A stretch of 64,000 nucleotides of DNA from Pseudobdellovibrionaceae bacterium (GCA_947444305.1 CANEZP010000007.1:144959-208958), one strand, 5' to 3'; numbered from the stretch's first letter, positions 1 through 8,943 are shown. Notes: generated from the sequence alone by a model not told the origin. Numbers and translations: made by a program.

Positions 1-245
1 GAGGTAATTTGCGGATAACGCCAGGTCGACTGATTGGCTTCCCCATGATCAACTTCGGCACCTAAAGTGATGAGTGCCTGGTTAATCATGTAAACCGACG
101 ATTCGGATCCTCGCACCTTCGTTAACATGGCCACGCAAGTCACTTGCGCATTGGGAGTTGTTCTCGCCCAAGCGGAGGTCGCGAATGCGGAGAGCAGACC
201 CGAAAGGATTAGAAGGAAAGCGACTCGACCCGTGATGGTTGTCAT
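1..245 (-). CDS. Secreted protein of unknown function, 3' part outside window
   Basis: An open frame of 81 codons runs from an ATG at 243-245 off the left edge. The first residues read MTTITGRVAFLLILSG, followed by a hydrophobic stretch and an Ala-rich cleavage-like site (SAWA-R near residue 27-28), so it looks like a Sec signal peptide. The mature part visible (about 50 residues, one Cys) has no motif I recognise. The start lies 4 nt downstream of the stop of the preceding secreted-protein gene, which suggests a two-gene unit. No function can be assigned from this fragment. Confidence 0.6.
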   Translation of the reverse strand, partial: MTTITGRVAFLLILSGLLSAFATSAWARTTPNAQVTCVAMLTKVRGSESSVYMINQALITLGAEVDHGEANQSTWRYPQIT

Positions 246-249
246 TAAA

Positions 250-540
250 CTACACCGGGGACTGCACTGTCGAACGATCGACTTCTATCAATCCGGTCGC
301 GGGGATCGAAAATTGAACAGGTTTTTGGGTGTCACCATAACGCTCGCTACAAAATCGGACGTTCGATGCGTGCGCGGCGATGGCTCGCTGAATCTGGGAG
401 TGGCGCTCGCCATGATCCCGAAGCGGCCACGGGGTCGCCAGATCTTTTTGCCCTGAAATAGTTCCAGGAATGCATACTTCGGCCGCGTGACCGATCGACG
501 CGAAAACTATCATGCTAAGCATGAGCGCTGTTTTGAACAT
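250..540 (-). CDS. Small secreted protein of unknown function
   Basis: A 96-residue product starting MFKTALMLSMIVFASIGHAA, a clear Sec signal peptide with an AxA-type site, leaving a mature protein of about 75 residues with two Cys. I chose the ATG at 538-540 over an ATG ten codons upstream because GGAGGT lies 7 nt before it. It is followed after 4 nt by another signal-peptide gene that leaves the window. The family is not recognised. Confidence 0.7.
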   Translation of the reverse strand: MFKTALMLSMIVFASIGHAAEVCIPGTISGQKDLATPWPLRDHGERHSQIQRAIAAHASNVRFCSERYGDTQKPVQFSIPATGLIEVDRSTVQSPV

Positions 541-597
541 AAAGACCTCCGTTTTAAATTGTATGAGCAAGAACCGTGCAGTAACGGAGTCTTTGGG

Positions 598-1440
598 TCA
601 AAACGCCGTATCGATCCATACGAGGTCGCCGTCGACCGTGAGGATGATGTTGGCCGAATACGCGACAAACTTGGTTAAGGTTTTTATGTCGATTTGCTTA
701 TGAAGATAAAGCCTTAACCACTGCCGAAATTCAGGGGAGACGCGTAGACGATCGACCGGTCTACCAAGCAGATTGAGCAGGAGATTTAGGTTCACCCCTT
801 TGTCCCACTCCGCCAGAAACGCGTTGGCTCGCGGGTCAATCTCCATGAATCGCAGACTTGAGGCGCCGTCTTCGGACATCGCCTTGATGGCTTCGACGTG
901 ACTGACGATCCCTTGGCCGCGCGGGCCTGACTTCTTCAAGATTTTCAGTTCGCGGATATGACCGTCATCGTTCACTAGATAAACCGTGCCTTGCCCGCCG
1001 ATCCCGAGGCAGTGAACGACGTGCAGAATCCGGCCGTTGAATTCGACGCTATCGCCGATACGTAGCTGATTGTGGTCATTTCTAAAGCTAGCGAAAACTT
1101 GGGCTAAGCTCTCATCCGCCAACTCAATCCAAAGATCCGCGGTGCGCTCAAGTTCTTCGCGCATTCCCGGCGGGAAAGGGATTTTCGCAATCTTTACTTT
1201 TGGTTTAATCTCTAAAGGATTAGTCGCTGCTTTGGGCGACCTCAGATCCGCCAAGCAATCTTCCGATTGGTCTTCTATTAGGCGGAGCAATTCGGTTAAT
1301 GTCGGAATTCTTGGAAGTTCCCGGCTTGTCACCGCCGATGCGTTCGGCCCGTAGATTGAAAAAACAACGGCCAAAAGGCAAAAAATTCGAAAGATTTTGA
1401 AGCTGAGCCGTTGTTTGTGCATGTCGCCCAGTCGTGCCAT
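598..1440 (-). CDS. Exported protein-kinase-like protein lacking the catalytic Asp
   Basis: The 280-residue product begins with a signal peptide (hydrophobic core about residues 15-36). Residues 145-153 (LGIGGQGTV) resemble a kinase glycine loop, followed by ELKIL with K166 in the place of the ATP-binding lysine. Residues 208-221 resemble a hinge (FLAEWDKGVNL). The last 25 residues resemble a catalytic/metal-binding segment: N264 in SANIIL and D277 in IDTAF. The HRD aspartate expected five residues before N264 is V259, and the chain ends right after the DFG-like position. Seen: these motifs and the export signal. Inferred: a degenerate or atypical kinase fold outside the cytoplasm. ATG at 1420-1422 is an alternative start that also keeps the signal peptide; neither has a strong Shine-Dalgarno (SD) sequence. 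Confidence 0.6.
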   Translation of the reverse strand: MARLGDMHKQRLSFKIFRIFCLLAVVFSIYGPNASAVTSRELPRIPTLTELLRLIEDQSEDCLADLRSPKAATNPLEIKPKVKIAKIPFPPGMREELERTADLWIELADESLAQVFASFRNDHNQLRIGDSVEFNGRILHVVHCLGIGGQGTVYLVNDDGHIRELKILKKSGPRGQGIVSHVEAIKAMSEDGASSLRFMEIDPRANAFLAEWDKGVNLNLLLNLLGRPVDRLRVSPEFRQWLRLYLHKQIDIKTLTKFVAYSANIILTVDGDLVWIDTAF

Positions 1441-1483
1441 TAGAGTGGCTAAAATTCAAGCGGGGCCAGAACCTAAATTGACC

Positions 1484-2893
1484 TTACTTTTTACAAATTT
1501 GGTCAACGGAATGCAGGTTGCCGTTTGCATCCATGAGTGATCGTTCGGCGATCAGCTCTGTTGCGAATTGGCTGTAAACACTGCCCGCCGTAACCAACAA
1601 CGGCGCGCGCCTACGATTTATCGTGAAGTCTCTAAGATCGATACCAAGCTTGCGGAACGCAACGAAGGCTCGCTCGTTCACGCTGTCCGTTCCGACCGGC
1701 TCGGAGCGTACGACCGCAACGGCTTTGGCAACGAAGTCATCTACGTTGGGAATTAATCCAAGAATGCGTTGGTAGCGAGTGCGGGCTTCATTGATAATCA
1801 TTGAGCGCTTTGTCCAACTTGGATCGTCCGTCCGCATTCTGATATGATGTACGTTGTTGCCGTCGGATATCGCTACACCGTTAAGTTCGAGGCGGCTCGC
1901 GGAATCTCCATAGAAATCTAAAGCCGTTGTGACGTTGAGGATCTCATTCTCCCAAATCTCTCTTTGAATACTGCTCTCCATAGAACTTACTTTGAAATCA
2001 GGCGCAAAACATAAAAGATCTTTAAGCAATTGAATCAGGTGAGCGTTCGCAACGTTTGCAAGTGCTTTGCGTAAACGAAGGGAGTATTGCTGGGCGAAGA
2101 TTTCATCGAGTACGAAGTTAGGCCGCGGCTCGCCGTCATCATTGCGAAACGGAGTGCGAAGGGGGAGAAGTGCGGAGTAGCGAGGATGCCTCGGCCGTGA
2201 TTTCTCAAAAAGTTCGTACTGGATCTTTTCTTTATCGATTCCTGCAAGTTCAAAAGTTTCGAGCGAGCGAAATTGGTTATTGCTCGCGAATAAGGCGTCG
2301 GTGTCCGAACCATAAACGCCGGCCCAGATGGGATAGTTTTCTCGAATTGGTCGTGGATCATCGCCGTGGCAAGTGAGGCAAATAGCAGGATTTGGTTTAG
2401 AAACAATAATTTTCGCGGTCGAAAGAGTATGGTCAATTTCATCGGCGGTTAAAACCTTGAGAGCCTCCGCCGCGCCTGGTTCCTCACGGAAGATGATCGT
2501 ACGTAACTTATAATTGAGCGCTTCATCGAATGCGAGCGTCTCTAGCGCCGCGTAGGCCGTCTGTTTTTTTGATCCATTGAAAGTAATAATCAGCTGACCG
2601 GTCTTGCCGAAAACAATGGCTCGCGGATTTTGGTAGGTTGCGTTTTGTAGGCTTTCGCTATGATACATCAGAACATAGCGGGCCATGTAATCGGGAAAGG
2701 ATTTCTTAAGTGAGTTTAATCCTTTGGAGATACGACCCGAATGAAAAGCGTCTAGCAGATTTTCGAAACTCGGTTCGGTAAGGGAAGAGGGCGAGCGGAG
2801 AATTGTATCATTGCTTTCGAAAGCGGATCCTAGCAGTAAAAAAATCGCATAAAGTGCGCAATAAAGGATCCTGCCAATGCGAGATGGTGCCAC
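1484..2893 (-). CDS. Secreted protein with one c-type haem motif
   Basis: A 469-residue product with an N-terminal hydrophobic segment (residues 7-24) that would export it. It contains one CxxCH haem-attachment motif (C172-L-T-C175-H176), followed by GDDPRP. The haem lies mid-protein in a long chain rather than in a classical 80-100-residue cytochrome c domain, so the rest is probably a substrate-binding or redox-partner region of unknown type. The start is GTG. The gene stands alone on the minus strand, downstream of a DUF2461 gene, with an 8-bp inverted repeat in the gap. Function is not known; periplasmic electron transfer is only an inference from the haem motif. Confidence 0.75.
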   Translation of the reverse strand: MAPSRIGRILYCALYAIFLLLGSAFESNDTILRSPSSLTEPSFENLLDAFHSGRISKGLNSLKKSFPDYMARYVLMYHSESLQNATYQNPRAIVFGKTGQLIITFNGSKKQTAYAALETLAFDEALNYKLRTIIFREEPGAAEALKVLTADEIDHTLSTAKIIVSKPNPAICLTCHGDDPRPIRENYPIWAGVYGSDTDALFASNNQFRSLETFELAGIDKEKIQYELFEKSRPRHPRYSALLPLRTPFRNDDGEPRPNFVLDEIFAQQYSLRLRKALANVANAHLIQLLKDLLCFAPDFKVSSMESSIQREIWENEILNVTTALDFYGDSASRLELNGVAISDGNNVHHIRMRTDDPSWTKRSMIINEARTRYQRILGLIPNVDDFVAKAVAVVRSEPVGTDSVNERAFVAFRKLGIDLRDFTINRRRAPLLVTAGSVYSQFATELIAERSLMDANGNLHSVDQICKK

Positions 2894-2909
2894 AGCATAT
2901 TCTCTAACA

Positions 2910-2934
2910 CCTAGACTGAGGTAACTAGTCTAGG
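2910..2934. repeat. Inverted repeat upstream of the mono-haem gene
   Basis: CCTAGACT at 2910-2917 is repeated in inverted orientation at 2927-2934 (AGTCTAGG), with a 9-nt spacer. The same core recurs as the 8-bp palindrome GTCTAGAC at 2953-2960. Neither arm is followed by a T run, so a regulator site or the end of the upstream message are both possible. It lies 17 nt before the GTG start of the haem protein gene. Confidence 0.4.
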
Positions 2935-2976
2935 AGCACTAAGTTCGCTTAAGTCTAGACCTCCACGATACTTTAC

Positions 2977-3765
2977 CTACAGTCGCTCGTCCCAGAGATC
3001 CGTAGGCCGCTCCACGATGTCTTCGTCCATGGACTCGGGCAATTCTTCAACCGGGCGGGAAGGCTTCCACGGATCCGCGGTGATGTGCGCGAATAACAAA
3101 GCGTTCAAGCGCAACGTTTGGCGCCAATTCTCGGTGACTAGGTCTTTAAACTCCGCACTCAAAAATTGTTTACGCGTAAACTTTTGCGTGACGTAAAAGG
3201 CCTGCAGACGAAGCCAATCGATGCGCTTATGATCTTGCGGATAAAAGCGGGGGAAGGTCTTGAGGCTCTTCTTCGTTTCGAAGCCACGCGGGAAAACATT
3301 TTTGAAAGGCTTCGACTGAAACAAGCTTGTCAATTCTCGTGGACTCTCGGCAAGCCAAGCGCGCAGTTCTTTCACCTGCCTTGATGAAGCGTCGTACAGA
3401 CCGCCGCCGGCAAAGACCTCTTCGTTGGATAGATAGAAATAAAGACCCGGGTTCTCATCAAACAAAGAGCCGGAGGGACGCGAGGCTTTCAGATGCACCC
3501 AATTGCGGTACGCCGCTTCGCCGCGCTGGACTTTATGTTTGGGCCGGCGCAACCGGCCGAAGCCGCGAACCGGGAATCTATAGCCGACGGTTTCTTTCGT
3601 GCGGCCTAACTTCGCGTTGAGGTGTTCGGCCAAAGCGGTGAGCGGTTGGACCAAATATTCTTCGTGTTCTTTTTTATGCTTCTTAAGCCAGTCGGGCGAA
3701 GGTTCGGCCCCCGCGGCCGCTAAGAAATCGATCGTCTTCATTGTGAATCGCGTTGAATCTGCCAT
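2977..3765 (-). CDS. DUF2461 family protein
   Basis: A 262-residue protein beginning MADSTRFTMKTIDFL. The pattern is that of the DUF2461/TIGR02453 family: an N-terminal segment on which the protein keeps 'WLKKHKKEHEEYLVQPL', a central 'FDENPGLYFYLSNEEVFAGGGLY', and a C-terminal helical region. Family members have no established biochemical activity. I took the ATG at 3763-3765; the frame stays open about 70 codons further upstream, but that extension is Arg/Pro-rich, unlike the family, and would overlap the neighbouring gene. The predicted product is cytoplasmic. Confidence 0.8.
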   Translation of the reverse strand: MADSTRFTMKTIDFLAAAGAEPSPDWLKKHKKEHEEYLVQPLTALAEHLNAKLGRTKETVGYRFPVRGFGRLRRPKHKVQRGEAAYRNWVHLKASRPSGSLFDENPGLYFYLSNEEVFAGGGLYDASSRQVKELRAWLAESPRELTSLFQSKPFKNVFPRGFETKKSLKTFPRFYPQDHKRIDWLRLQAFYVTQKFTRKQFLSAEFKDLVTENWRQTLRLNALLFAHITADPWKPSRPVEELPESMDEDIVERPTDLWDERL

Positions 3766-3871
3766 CGCGTTTACATACCCGATGGCTGATCGGCTGGCAA
3801 CGGGGCGCTCACCAACGTGAGGTACAGGCGACCCGCATAAAGTCAGGCTTTTACCATGACTAAGCCGGTCG

Positions 3872-4294
3872 TTAGCGCGCGGCTCCGCCCGAACCTGTCT
3901 CGGGAGTTTTAAGCTCGACGGTCTTCGTGCGATCGTCGGTAGGCATTGCGGCTTGGCGAAGGCAGAGAGCAAGTTCGCGGCCCGTTTGATTGGGGCACTT
4001 CGTAGCGACTAACTTCTTCGTGTCACCGAGCTCGCCTAGTTTTGGAATCAACGAACGGCAAAACTTATCGCACATCATGGAGTCTGATCCACCATGTGAA
4101 CAACCCGACATGCAACTATAGTACGAATCAAGCCGGTGTCCCGGCGCACCGGAAACCGCAACCTCCGTCGCTCCGGGCTTCGTCTTCGACGCGACGTTCT
4201 TGTCGGACGGAAGGTCGGCCAATGCGTCGCCGCTTTGAAACACGGCAAAAGCTGAAAAAAAGACGGTGAACATAAGTAGTGATCGGATCAACAT
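3872..4294 (-). CDS. Small Cys-rich secreted protein
   Basis: A 140-residue product with a signal peptide (MLIRSLLMFTVFFSAFAVF, cleavage near ALA-D at about 26). The mature region has six Cys in a compact cluster (CMSGC, MMCDKFC, then TKCPN and LCLR), suggesting disulfide-stabilised folding in the periplasm. GAGGGGG sits 6 nt before the ATG. It matches no family I can name. It is transcribed in the same direction as, and about 100 nt upstream of, the DUF2461 gene. Confidence 0.75.
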   Translation of the reverse strand: MLIRSLLMFTVFFSAFAVFQSGDALADLPSDKNVASKTKPGATEVAVSGAPGHRLDSYYSCMSGCSHGGSDSMMCDKFCRSLIPKLGELGDTKKLVATKCPNQTGRELALCLRQAAMPTDDRTKTVELKTPETGSGGAAR

Positions 4295-4409
4295 AATTCC
4301 CCCTCGTTGAGATCTTCGTAGAGCTTAACGACTAGAAATTTTGAAGTAAAGGATTCTTGTTGGGCGGGAAGGGCGGAGGCCCTTCCCGCGGGTAATCATT
4401 GTTTATTCA

Positions 4410-4634
4410 TCAAGGAATCGATTTCGCCGTCACCGCGCATTTGGGCAGGCCTAGTTTTTTTAGCTTAGCTTTGCCGGATTTACTCAGTTTGAGCTTCAAC
4501 ACGGTTTGACCTTCGGGCGTCCTTCGTTCGGCCGCGACGAAATCGCCTTCGTTCAATACGGTCTGCGTCCCGGCAAAGGCTAAAGTCGGGAGCGCAGAAA
4601 TAAGCAAAGCGATAGAATACAATCGTAGATTCAT
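4410..4634 (-). CDS. Small secreted basic protein
   Basis: A 74-residue product starting MNLRLYSIALLISALPTLAFA, a typical Sec signal peptide. The mature chain is about 53 residues and lysine-rich (KLKLSKSGKAKLKKLGLPKC) with a single Cys. The ATG at 4632-4634 has GAGGA 6 nt upstream; the ATG four codons earlier has none. Unknown function. Downstream on the same strand lies the Cys-rich secreted protein. Confidence 0.65.
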   Translation of the reverse strand: MNLRLYSIALLISALPTLAFAGTQTVLNEGDFVAAERRTPEGQTVLKLKLSKSGKAKLKKLGLPKCAVTAKSIP

Positions 4635-5154
4635 TAAAATCCTCATTTAATTAAAGTGAAGTTTAAGTTGTTAAATGCGAGCGGGAGGAAGAGGCGGGCT
4701 TAATCCTGAGGGAAAAAAGATTTTTTCCTGACCGGCGGGTAGTCGCGTTCTGTGGGCGGTAACGGAAAAGCGAGGCGGAGGATTAAAATCGAACAATGTC
4801 TCCGCTAAAACGGAGAGTTCCGCCTGCGGAAAACCCCAATTGGAAAAGTATGAATCTTCGGAAATTTGTGTGCGGTCTGGGTGCGTGGCGAACTGAGACC
4901 GTAAGGCGATAGACGTAGACGCGCTTGAGCACGGCCCACTCAAATAAAAACAAAAAATAGTGGCGAAAGCGCTTACGTAAATCAGTTGTGAATATCCCCT
5001 GAAACAAATTGGGCGCGAAATTTACCTTGTCAAGTAGCGACGACGCTTTCAAGAAGCTGGTCCGGATGATTCGTTTTCACGCAAAAAATTATTGCGACCG
5101 GGTTTTTTCAAGGATTAGAATTTTGTGTCGCCGTAATTTAAAGAGGAGGCGGGC
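4635..5154. other. Non-coding gap of about 0.5 kb
   Basis: No convincing gene here. Two overlapping minus-strand open frames exist, but neither has a ribosome binding site or recognisable protein features. An A/T hairpin is visible: GGAAAAAA (4711-4718) pairs with TTTTTTCC (4721-4728) across a 2-nt loop. The right end carries the ribosome binding site AGGAGG of the SRPBCC gene. Promoters for the divergent genes on either side should lie here but I could not place them. Confidence 0.5.
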
Positions 5155-5568
5155 ATGGCCCATTCACAAATCCGCATCGAGGCGCAAATCAAAGCTCCGC
5201 TCAAAAAAGTTTGGTCGCGCTGGACCGAACCTCAGCACATCACCAAATGGAACTTCGCCGCACCCGAATGGCACTGCCCAGCGGCAACGAACGATCTCAA
5301 AGCGGGCGGTAAATATTCCGCGCGCATGGAAGCCAAAGACGGAAGTTTTGGTTTCGATTTTGAAGGAACTTACGAAGAAGTCGTCGCGCAAAAGAAGCTT
5401 GTTTACGCACTAGCCGACGGCCGTAGAGTCTCAACCACTTTTGAAGCGCAAGGCGATTCGACGAAAGTGATCACGGTCTTCGACGCCGAAAAACAGAATC
5501 CAGAAGAGATGCAGAAGGACGGCTGGCAAGCCATCTTAAATAACTTCAAGCGCTACGCCGAAGCCTAA
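5155..5568 (+). CDS. SRPBCC / AHSA1-like protein
   Basis: A 137-residue soluble protein with the START/Bet v1-like pattern of the AHSA1 (polyketide cyclase) group: 'IEAQIKAPLKKVWSRWTEP' at the N-terminus, 'HITKWNFAAPEWHCP', then 'DFEGTYEEVVAQKKLVYAL' and a C-terminal long helix 'GWQAILNNFKRYAEA'. This fold binds hydrophobic ligands; the specific substrate is unknown. AGGAGG lies 6 nt before the ATG. It is a single-gene unit, with a small secreted-protein-like frame on the opposite strand downstream. Confidence 0.85.
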   Translation: MAHSQIRIEAQIKAPLKKVWSRWTEPQHITKWNFAAPEWHCPAATNDLKAGGKYSARMEAKDGSFGFDFEGTYEEVVAQKKLVYALADGRRVSTTFEAQGDSTKVITVFDAEKQNPEEMQKDGWQAILNNFKRYAEA

Positions 5569-5594
5569 TCAATATTATCAGAAGCGGGTCCGAT

Positions 5595-5828
5595 TTAGCG
5601 CAGGGGCTCGGGTGGATGCTGCGTTTTACCGATTGAAGCAAGACTTCGGATTTTTCGCTCTTTGTGAAATGTCCCGGGAAAATGGGCACGCAGGATCGCG
5701 GGAGCTTCGAGAACCAAGACCGCGCACCTAACGGCCATCAAAACTTCAACAAAGGTCAAAGCCGGAGTCGCGAGCAGGGAGAGGCAGAGCGCGCTCATCA
5801 GAATTTTGAACTTCGACACAGTCTTCAT
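5595..5828 (-). CDS. Possible small exported protein
   Basis: A 77-residue frame starting MKTVSKFKILMSALCLSLLA that resembles a signal peptide or anchor with an apolar second stretch (VEVLMAVRCAVLVLEAPAIL). The remainder is basic. Only a weak SD-like GGGG precedes the ATG. It fills an otherwise empty gap between convergent neighbours. It may be a real small membrane protein or a chance frame; no family recognised. Confidence 0.35.
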   Translation of the reverse strand: MKTVSKFKILMSALCLSLLATPALTFVEVLMAVRCAVLVLEAPAILRAHFPGTFHKERKIRSLASIGKTQHPPEPLR

Positions 5829-5999
5829 GCTGGCCCCATCGACCATTTTTCCCGGTCAAAGGCAAGGCGGAAGGATGTCCATGAAACGGGGTCGGAAAAA
5901 ACGAAACGACCCGGAAAAAAGTGCGAGCACTTTCGATTGCCCACTTCGGTCTTTAGCGTCAGACTAAGTCCGCAACATTGACGCGCATCGGGGGATAAC

Positions 6000-7370
6000 A
6001 TGTCGAATATTTGGGACAACATCGCGGAGAATTTGAAAAAAGCTTTCGGTGAAGCGGAGAAGCGCCGGCAGAGTGATCTTATAAAGCTGGCGAGCTTGCC
6101 GCATCTTCTTTCCTTCATCAAAGATATGGGCACCGATGACCTCCTATTGCTGCTGGATCAGGCACGCAAGATAAAAAAGCGTAAAAATCCGAAATTTCCT
6201 CCCATCAACGGGGACATGTACGATACGAAATCCCTACTGCCGCCCGAAGAGCTCGCGATCTTGGAGCGGGTGCGCACGTTCATGCTCAACGAAGTCGAAC
6301 CGATCGCGACGGAGTTTTGGCTAAAGGGTGAATTTCCTTTTCAAATTCTACCCAAATTCAAAGAGCTCGGCATCTGCGGGCTGACTTACGAAAAACAGTA
6401 CGGCGGCCAGCAACGATCGAATTTGCTCGAGGGCTTGATCGGCGAAGAAATCGCGCGCGTCGACGTATCGACCTGCACGTTTTTCGGCGTGCACAGCGGA
6501 CTCGCGATGAACTCAATCAACTACTGCGGCTCGGATGAACAAAAGCGCGAGTTTATTCCGAAGATGATCAAGATGGAGAAGATCGGCGCGTTCGCGCTGA
6601 CTGAGCCCGACGTCGGTTCGGCGATTTCGATGGGCATGACCACCACCTGCACCCGCGACGGGGACACGTGGACCATTAACGGACAAAAGAAGTGGATCGG
6701 CAATGCAACCTTCGCGGACTACATCATCGTCTGGGCGAAGGATACCGATTCACATCAAGTAAAAGGTTTTATCGTAGACCGCGAGACCGCCGGCCTCACG
6801 ACGGAGAAGATCGAAGACAAAATGTCTTTGCGAATTGTGCAGAACGCAATCATCACTCTCAAAGACGTGAAGGTGAAAGAAGAGCGGCGCCTCCAAAAGG
6901 CGGATACCTTCAAAGACACCGCGAGGGTTTTGAAAACCACGCGCGCGGGCGTGGCGTGGCAGGCGGTCGGTTGCGCGCGCGGCGCTTACGAACACACGCT
7001 AGACTACACGATGAAGCGGCAACAATTCGGCCGGCCGGTCGCGGGCTTTCAGATCACGCAAGATCTGCTCGCGCAGATGCTTTCGCAATTAACCGCCATG
7101 CAATGCATGGTCGCGCGCTTAAGCCAAATCGACGATCTCGGCAAAATGGTGGATGAGCAAGCGTCGCTCGCCAAGGTGTTCTGTACGGTCGGTTGTCGCG
7201 CGATCACCAGCATGTCGCGTGAACTCATGGGCGCGAACGGCATTCTAGTCTCGAACAAAGTCGCGCGCTTCCTAGGCGACGCCGAGGCTTTGTACTCTTA
7301 CGAAGGCACGAAACAGATCAACAGCCTCGTCGTCGGCCGCGCCATCACCGGGATGAGCGCGTTCACTTAA
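6000..7370 (+). CDS. Acyl-CoA dehydrogenase, glutaryl-CoA dehydrogenase-like
   Basis: A 456-residue flavoenzyme of the acyl-CoA dehydrogenase family, which oxidises acyl-CoA thioesters and passes electrons to ETF. Seen: 'IGAFALTEPDVGSA' (flavin/substrate motif), 'WTINGQKKWIGNA', 'RQQFGRPVAGFQITQ', and 'LYSYEGT' near the C-terminus, where E435 is at the catalytic-base position used by glutaryl-CoA dehydrogenase and short-chain relatives. An extra segment of about 70 residues precedes the usual N-terminus and is probably helical. GGGGGA lies 5 nt before the ATG. Substrate specificity cannot be read from the sequence; glutaryl-CoA-like is the closest match by motif. Confidence 0.88.
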   Translation: MSNIWDNIAENLKKAFGEAEKRRQSDLIKLASLPHLLSFIKDMGTDDLLLLLDQARKIKKRKNPKFPPINGDMYDTKSLLPPEELAILERVRTFMLNEVEPIATEFWLKGEFPFQILPKFKELGICGLTYEKQYGGQQRSNLLEGLIGEEIARVDVSTCTFFGVHSGLAMNSINYCGSDEQKREFIPKMIKMEKIGAFALTEPDVGSAISMGMTTTCTRDGDTWTINGQKKWIGNATFADYIIVWAKDTDSHQVKGFIVDRETAGLTTEKIEDKMSLRIVQNAIITLKDVKVKEERRLQKADTFKDTARVLKTTRAGVAWQAVGCARGAYEHTLDYTMKRQQFGRPVAGFQITQDLLAQMLSQLTAMQCMVARLSQIDDLGKMVDEQASLAKVFCTVGCRAITSMSRELMGANGILVSNKVARFLGDAEALYSYEGTKQINSLVVGRAITGMSAFT

Positions 7371-7379
7371 CGTGATCCC

Positions 7380-8378
7380 TTAATGACCCGAGGGTGAATC
7401 GGACTCCGTGGCCGGCGATGGTTCCGCTTGTGGCTCCGGCGCGGGCGCGGGACTTGGGGTCGCCGGCAATGGTTTGATCGGCGCGGCGTCGGCTTGTGAT
7501 TGCGTGAAGATCGAATCGATCGAGAGACCGAATCCGTAGCGCTCCGTCGGGCGGTTGTATTCGATCATCGAGTGACCGTAGCCGAACTGCACGCTCGCGT
7601 ACCAGCGTAGGCGGTCTTTCCAAGGAAACGAATATTTAATCTCGGGGCTGAAGTGATGCGAGAACAACGGCGCGCTCACCGAGATGGCGTGACGACCGAA
7701 AGACTTTTGCACGTCGATGCTGCCGACGCCCATGTAGTTCGTGATTGCGGGGTTATCGTCATCTTTCTTGGGTTCGGGCAAACGGTACCAGGCCGACAAG
7801 AAAACAAGGTAGCCGTTGTTTTGCAAATACGTTCTGCCGAAGGCGCGGTTCCAGCTTCTTGAAAGCAATTGGTTTTGTCCGTTGGATTGGTGCGAGATGC
7901 CTACGTCGAAGCCCATAAAATCAAAGCCGGCAAACGAACCGATTTTCGGTAAAATTTGGCGCGCGAAGATCTCCGGCATGTAGTTGGCCTCACGAAAGGG
8001 TCTCGACCAATCCTTATTGTAAAGCTGCCACCACGCGTGGTGCGTATAGGCCAGGTTAAGATCAAGCTTCGAGCCTAAGATTTCTTTTTCGATCGGGATA
8101 AGGAAGCTGACCTGAAGCTCGGCTTCGTTGTTCTTGTAGTAGTTGTCTTTGACGTCGGGATTCGTGCCCTTTACCCCGCCGTATATGTCTTCATGGGTGA
8201 GGCTATTGTGCACGTAGGGTAAAAAGAACGTACCCATGTGCGGTAGCAAAACGTACTTAGTGTTCACCATCTTACGGTAATTTTCGCGTTGTTTTTCGTA
8301 GCGGCTAAGTCCGTCTTGCGCATGGGCGGAAAGACCTAACTGGAGGAACAGGCAACAACATAGCATCGTGAATTTCAT
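7380..8378 (-). CDS. pldA: Outer-membrane phospholipase A (OMPLA/PldA)
   Basis: A 332-residue outer-membrane enzyme with a signal peptide (cleavage near AHAQ, residue 20). The OMPLA signature is complete: H163 and S165 in 'GISHQSNGQ', and N177 in 'SRSWNR', matching the His-Ser-Asn triad of E. coli PldA. Surrounding sequence shows alternating beta-strand character. PldA hydrolyses phospholipids, including those misplaced in the outer leaflet. Unusually, about 35 residues rich in Pro, Ala and Glu follow the last barrel strand, so the chain does not end in a terminal Phe. It is convergent with the acyl-CoA dehydrogenase gene, 9 nt away. Confidence 0.93.
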   Translation of the reverse strand: MKFTMLCCCLFLQLGLSAHAQDGLSRYEKQRENYRKMVNTKYVLLPHMGTFFLPYVHNSLTHEDIYGGVKGTNPDVKDNYYKNNEAELQVSFLIPIEKEILGSKLDLNLAYTHHAWWQLYNKDWSRPFREANYMPEIFARQILPKIGSFAGFDFMGFDVGISHQSNGQNQLLSRSWNRAFGRTYLQNNGYLVFLSAWYRLPEPKKDDDNPAITNYMGVGSIDVQKSFGRHAISVSAPLFSHHFSPEIKYSFPWKDRLRWYASVQFGYGHSMIEYNRPTERYGFGLSIDSIFTQSQADAAPIKPLPATPSPAPAPEPQAEPSPATESDSPSGH

Positions 8379-8477
8379 GAACTACAAGTCTGCCGACCAA
8401 GTCTTGAACCGGCACGTCGCTTTGCACAAAGTAAGGCGCTTGGCCGGTGAGCGAATCTATTGCTAGAATCCGGCTAA

Positions 8478-8942
8478 ATGAATTTTGATTCCGCTTTAAA
8501 CATATGGATTTTAGCCGGTGTGATCCTCGTTTTCTCCGAACTCTTGGTCCCGGGATTGGTGACCGTGTTCTTGGGGCTCGGCGCACTGACCGTTGCGGCC
8601 TTATTGCACTTCGCGGTGATTGAATCGCTCGCGGCGCAGTTGTCGGCCTGGTTCATCATCTCGACGATCTATATTTTTACCTTACGAATTTTGGTGATGC
8701 GCTACTATCCGATGGATACCGAAAAGCGTAACATCGACGAAGACAAAATGATGATCGGTAAAATCGTTGAAGTGATCGAAACGATTCCCGCGGCGGGTTC
8801 GGGGCGCGTGCAGTTCGGTGAATCAACGTGGACGGCCGTGGACATCGACGGTGAACAGGTCTTCGCCGGCGAAAAGGTTCGCATCGTCGCGCGCGACAAT
8901 ATCTCATGGATCGTTGAAAAGCCTAACGGCGAGGAGTTCTAA
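8478..8942 (+). CDS. NfeD family membrane protein
   Basis: A 154-residue protein with three hydrophobic stretches (about residues 10-25, 30-48, 52-72) followed by a soluble OB-fold-like C-terminal domain ('MIGKIVEVIETIPAAGSGRVQFGESTWTA' region, 80-150). This is the short NfeD architecture. NfeD proteins are genetically tied to SPFH/stomatin proteins and thought to help organise membrane microdomains. Here it is the first of three genes; the first SPFH gene starts 1 nt after its stop. A strong SD was not seen upstream. Confidence 0.88.
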   Translation: MNFDSALNIWILAGVILVFSELLVPGLVTVFLGLGALTVAALLHFAVIESLAAQLSAWFIISTIYIFTLRILVMRYYPMDTEKRNIDEDKMMIGKIVEVIETIPAAGSGRVQFGESTWTAVDIDGEQVFAGEKVRIVARDNISWIVEKPNGEEF

Positions 8943-8943
8943 A

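Noticed and set aside
1070..1354. Plus-strand open frame opposite the kinase-like gene
   Set aside because: Shadow frame; the minus-strand gene has a signal peptide and motif order.
4671..5052. Two overlapping minus-strand open frames in the 4.6-5.15-kb gap
   Set aside because: No ribosome binding site, no signal or domain; compositional chance frames.
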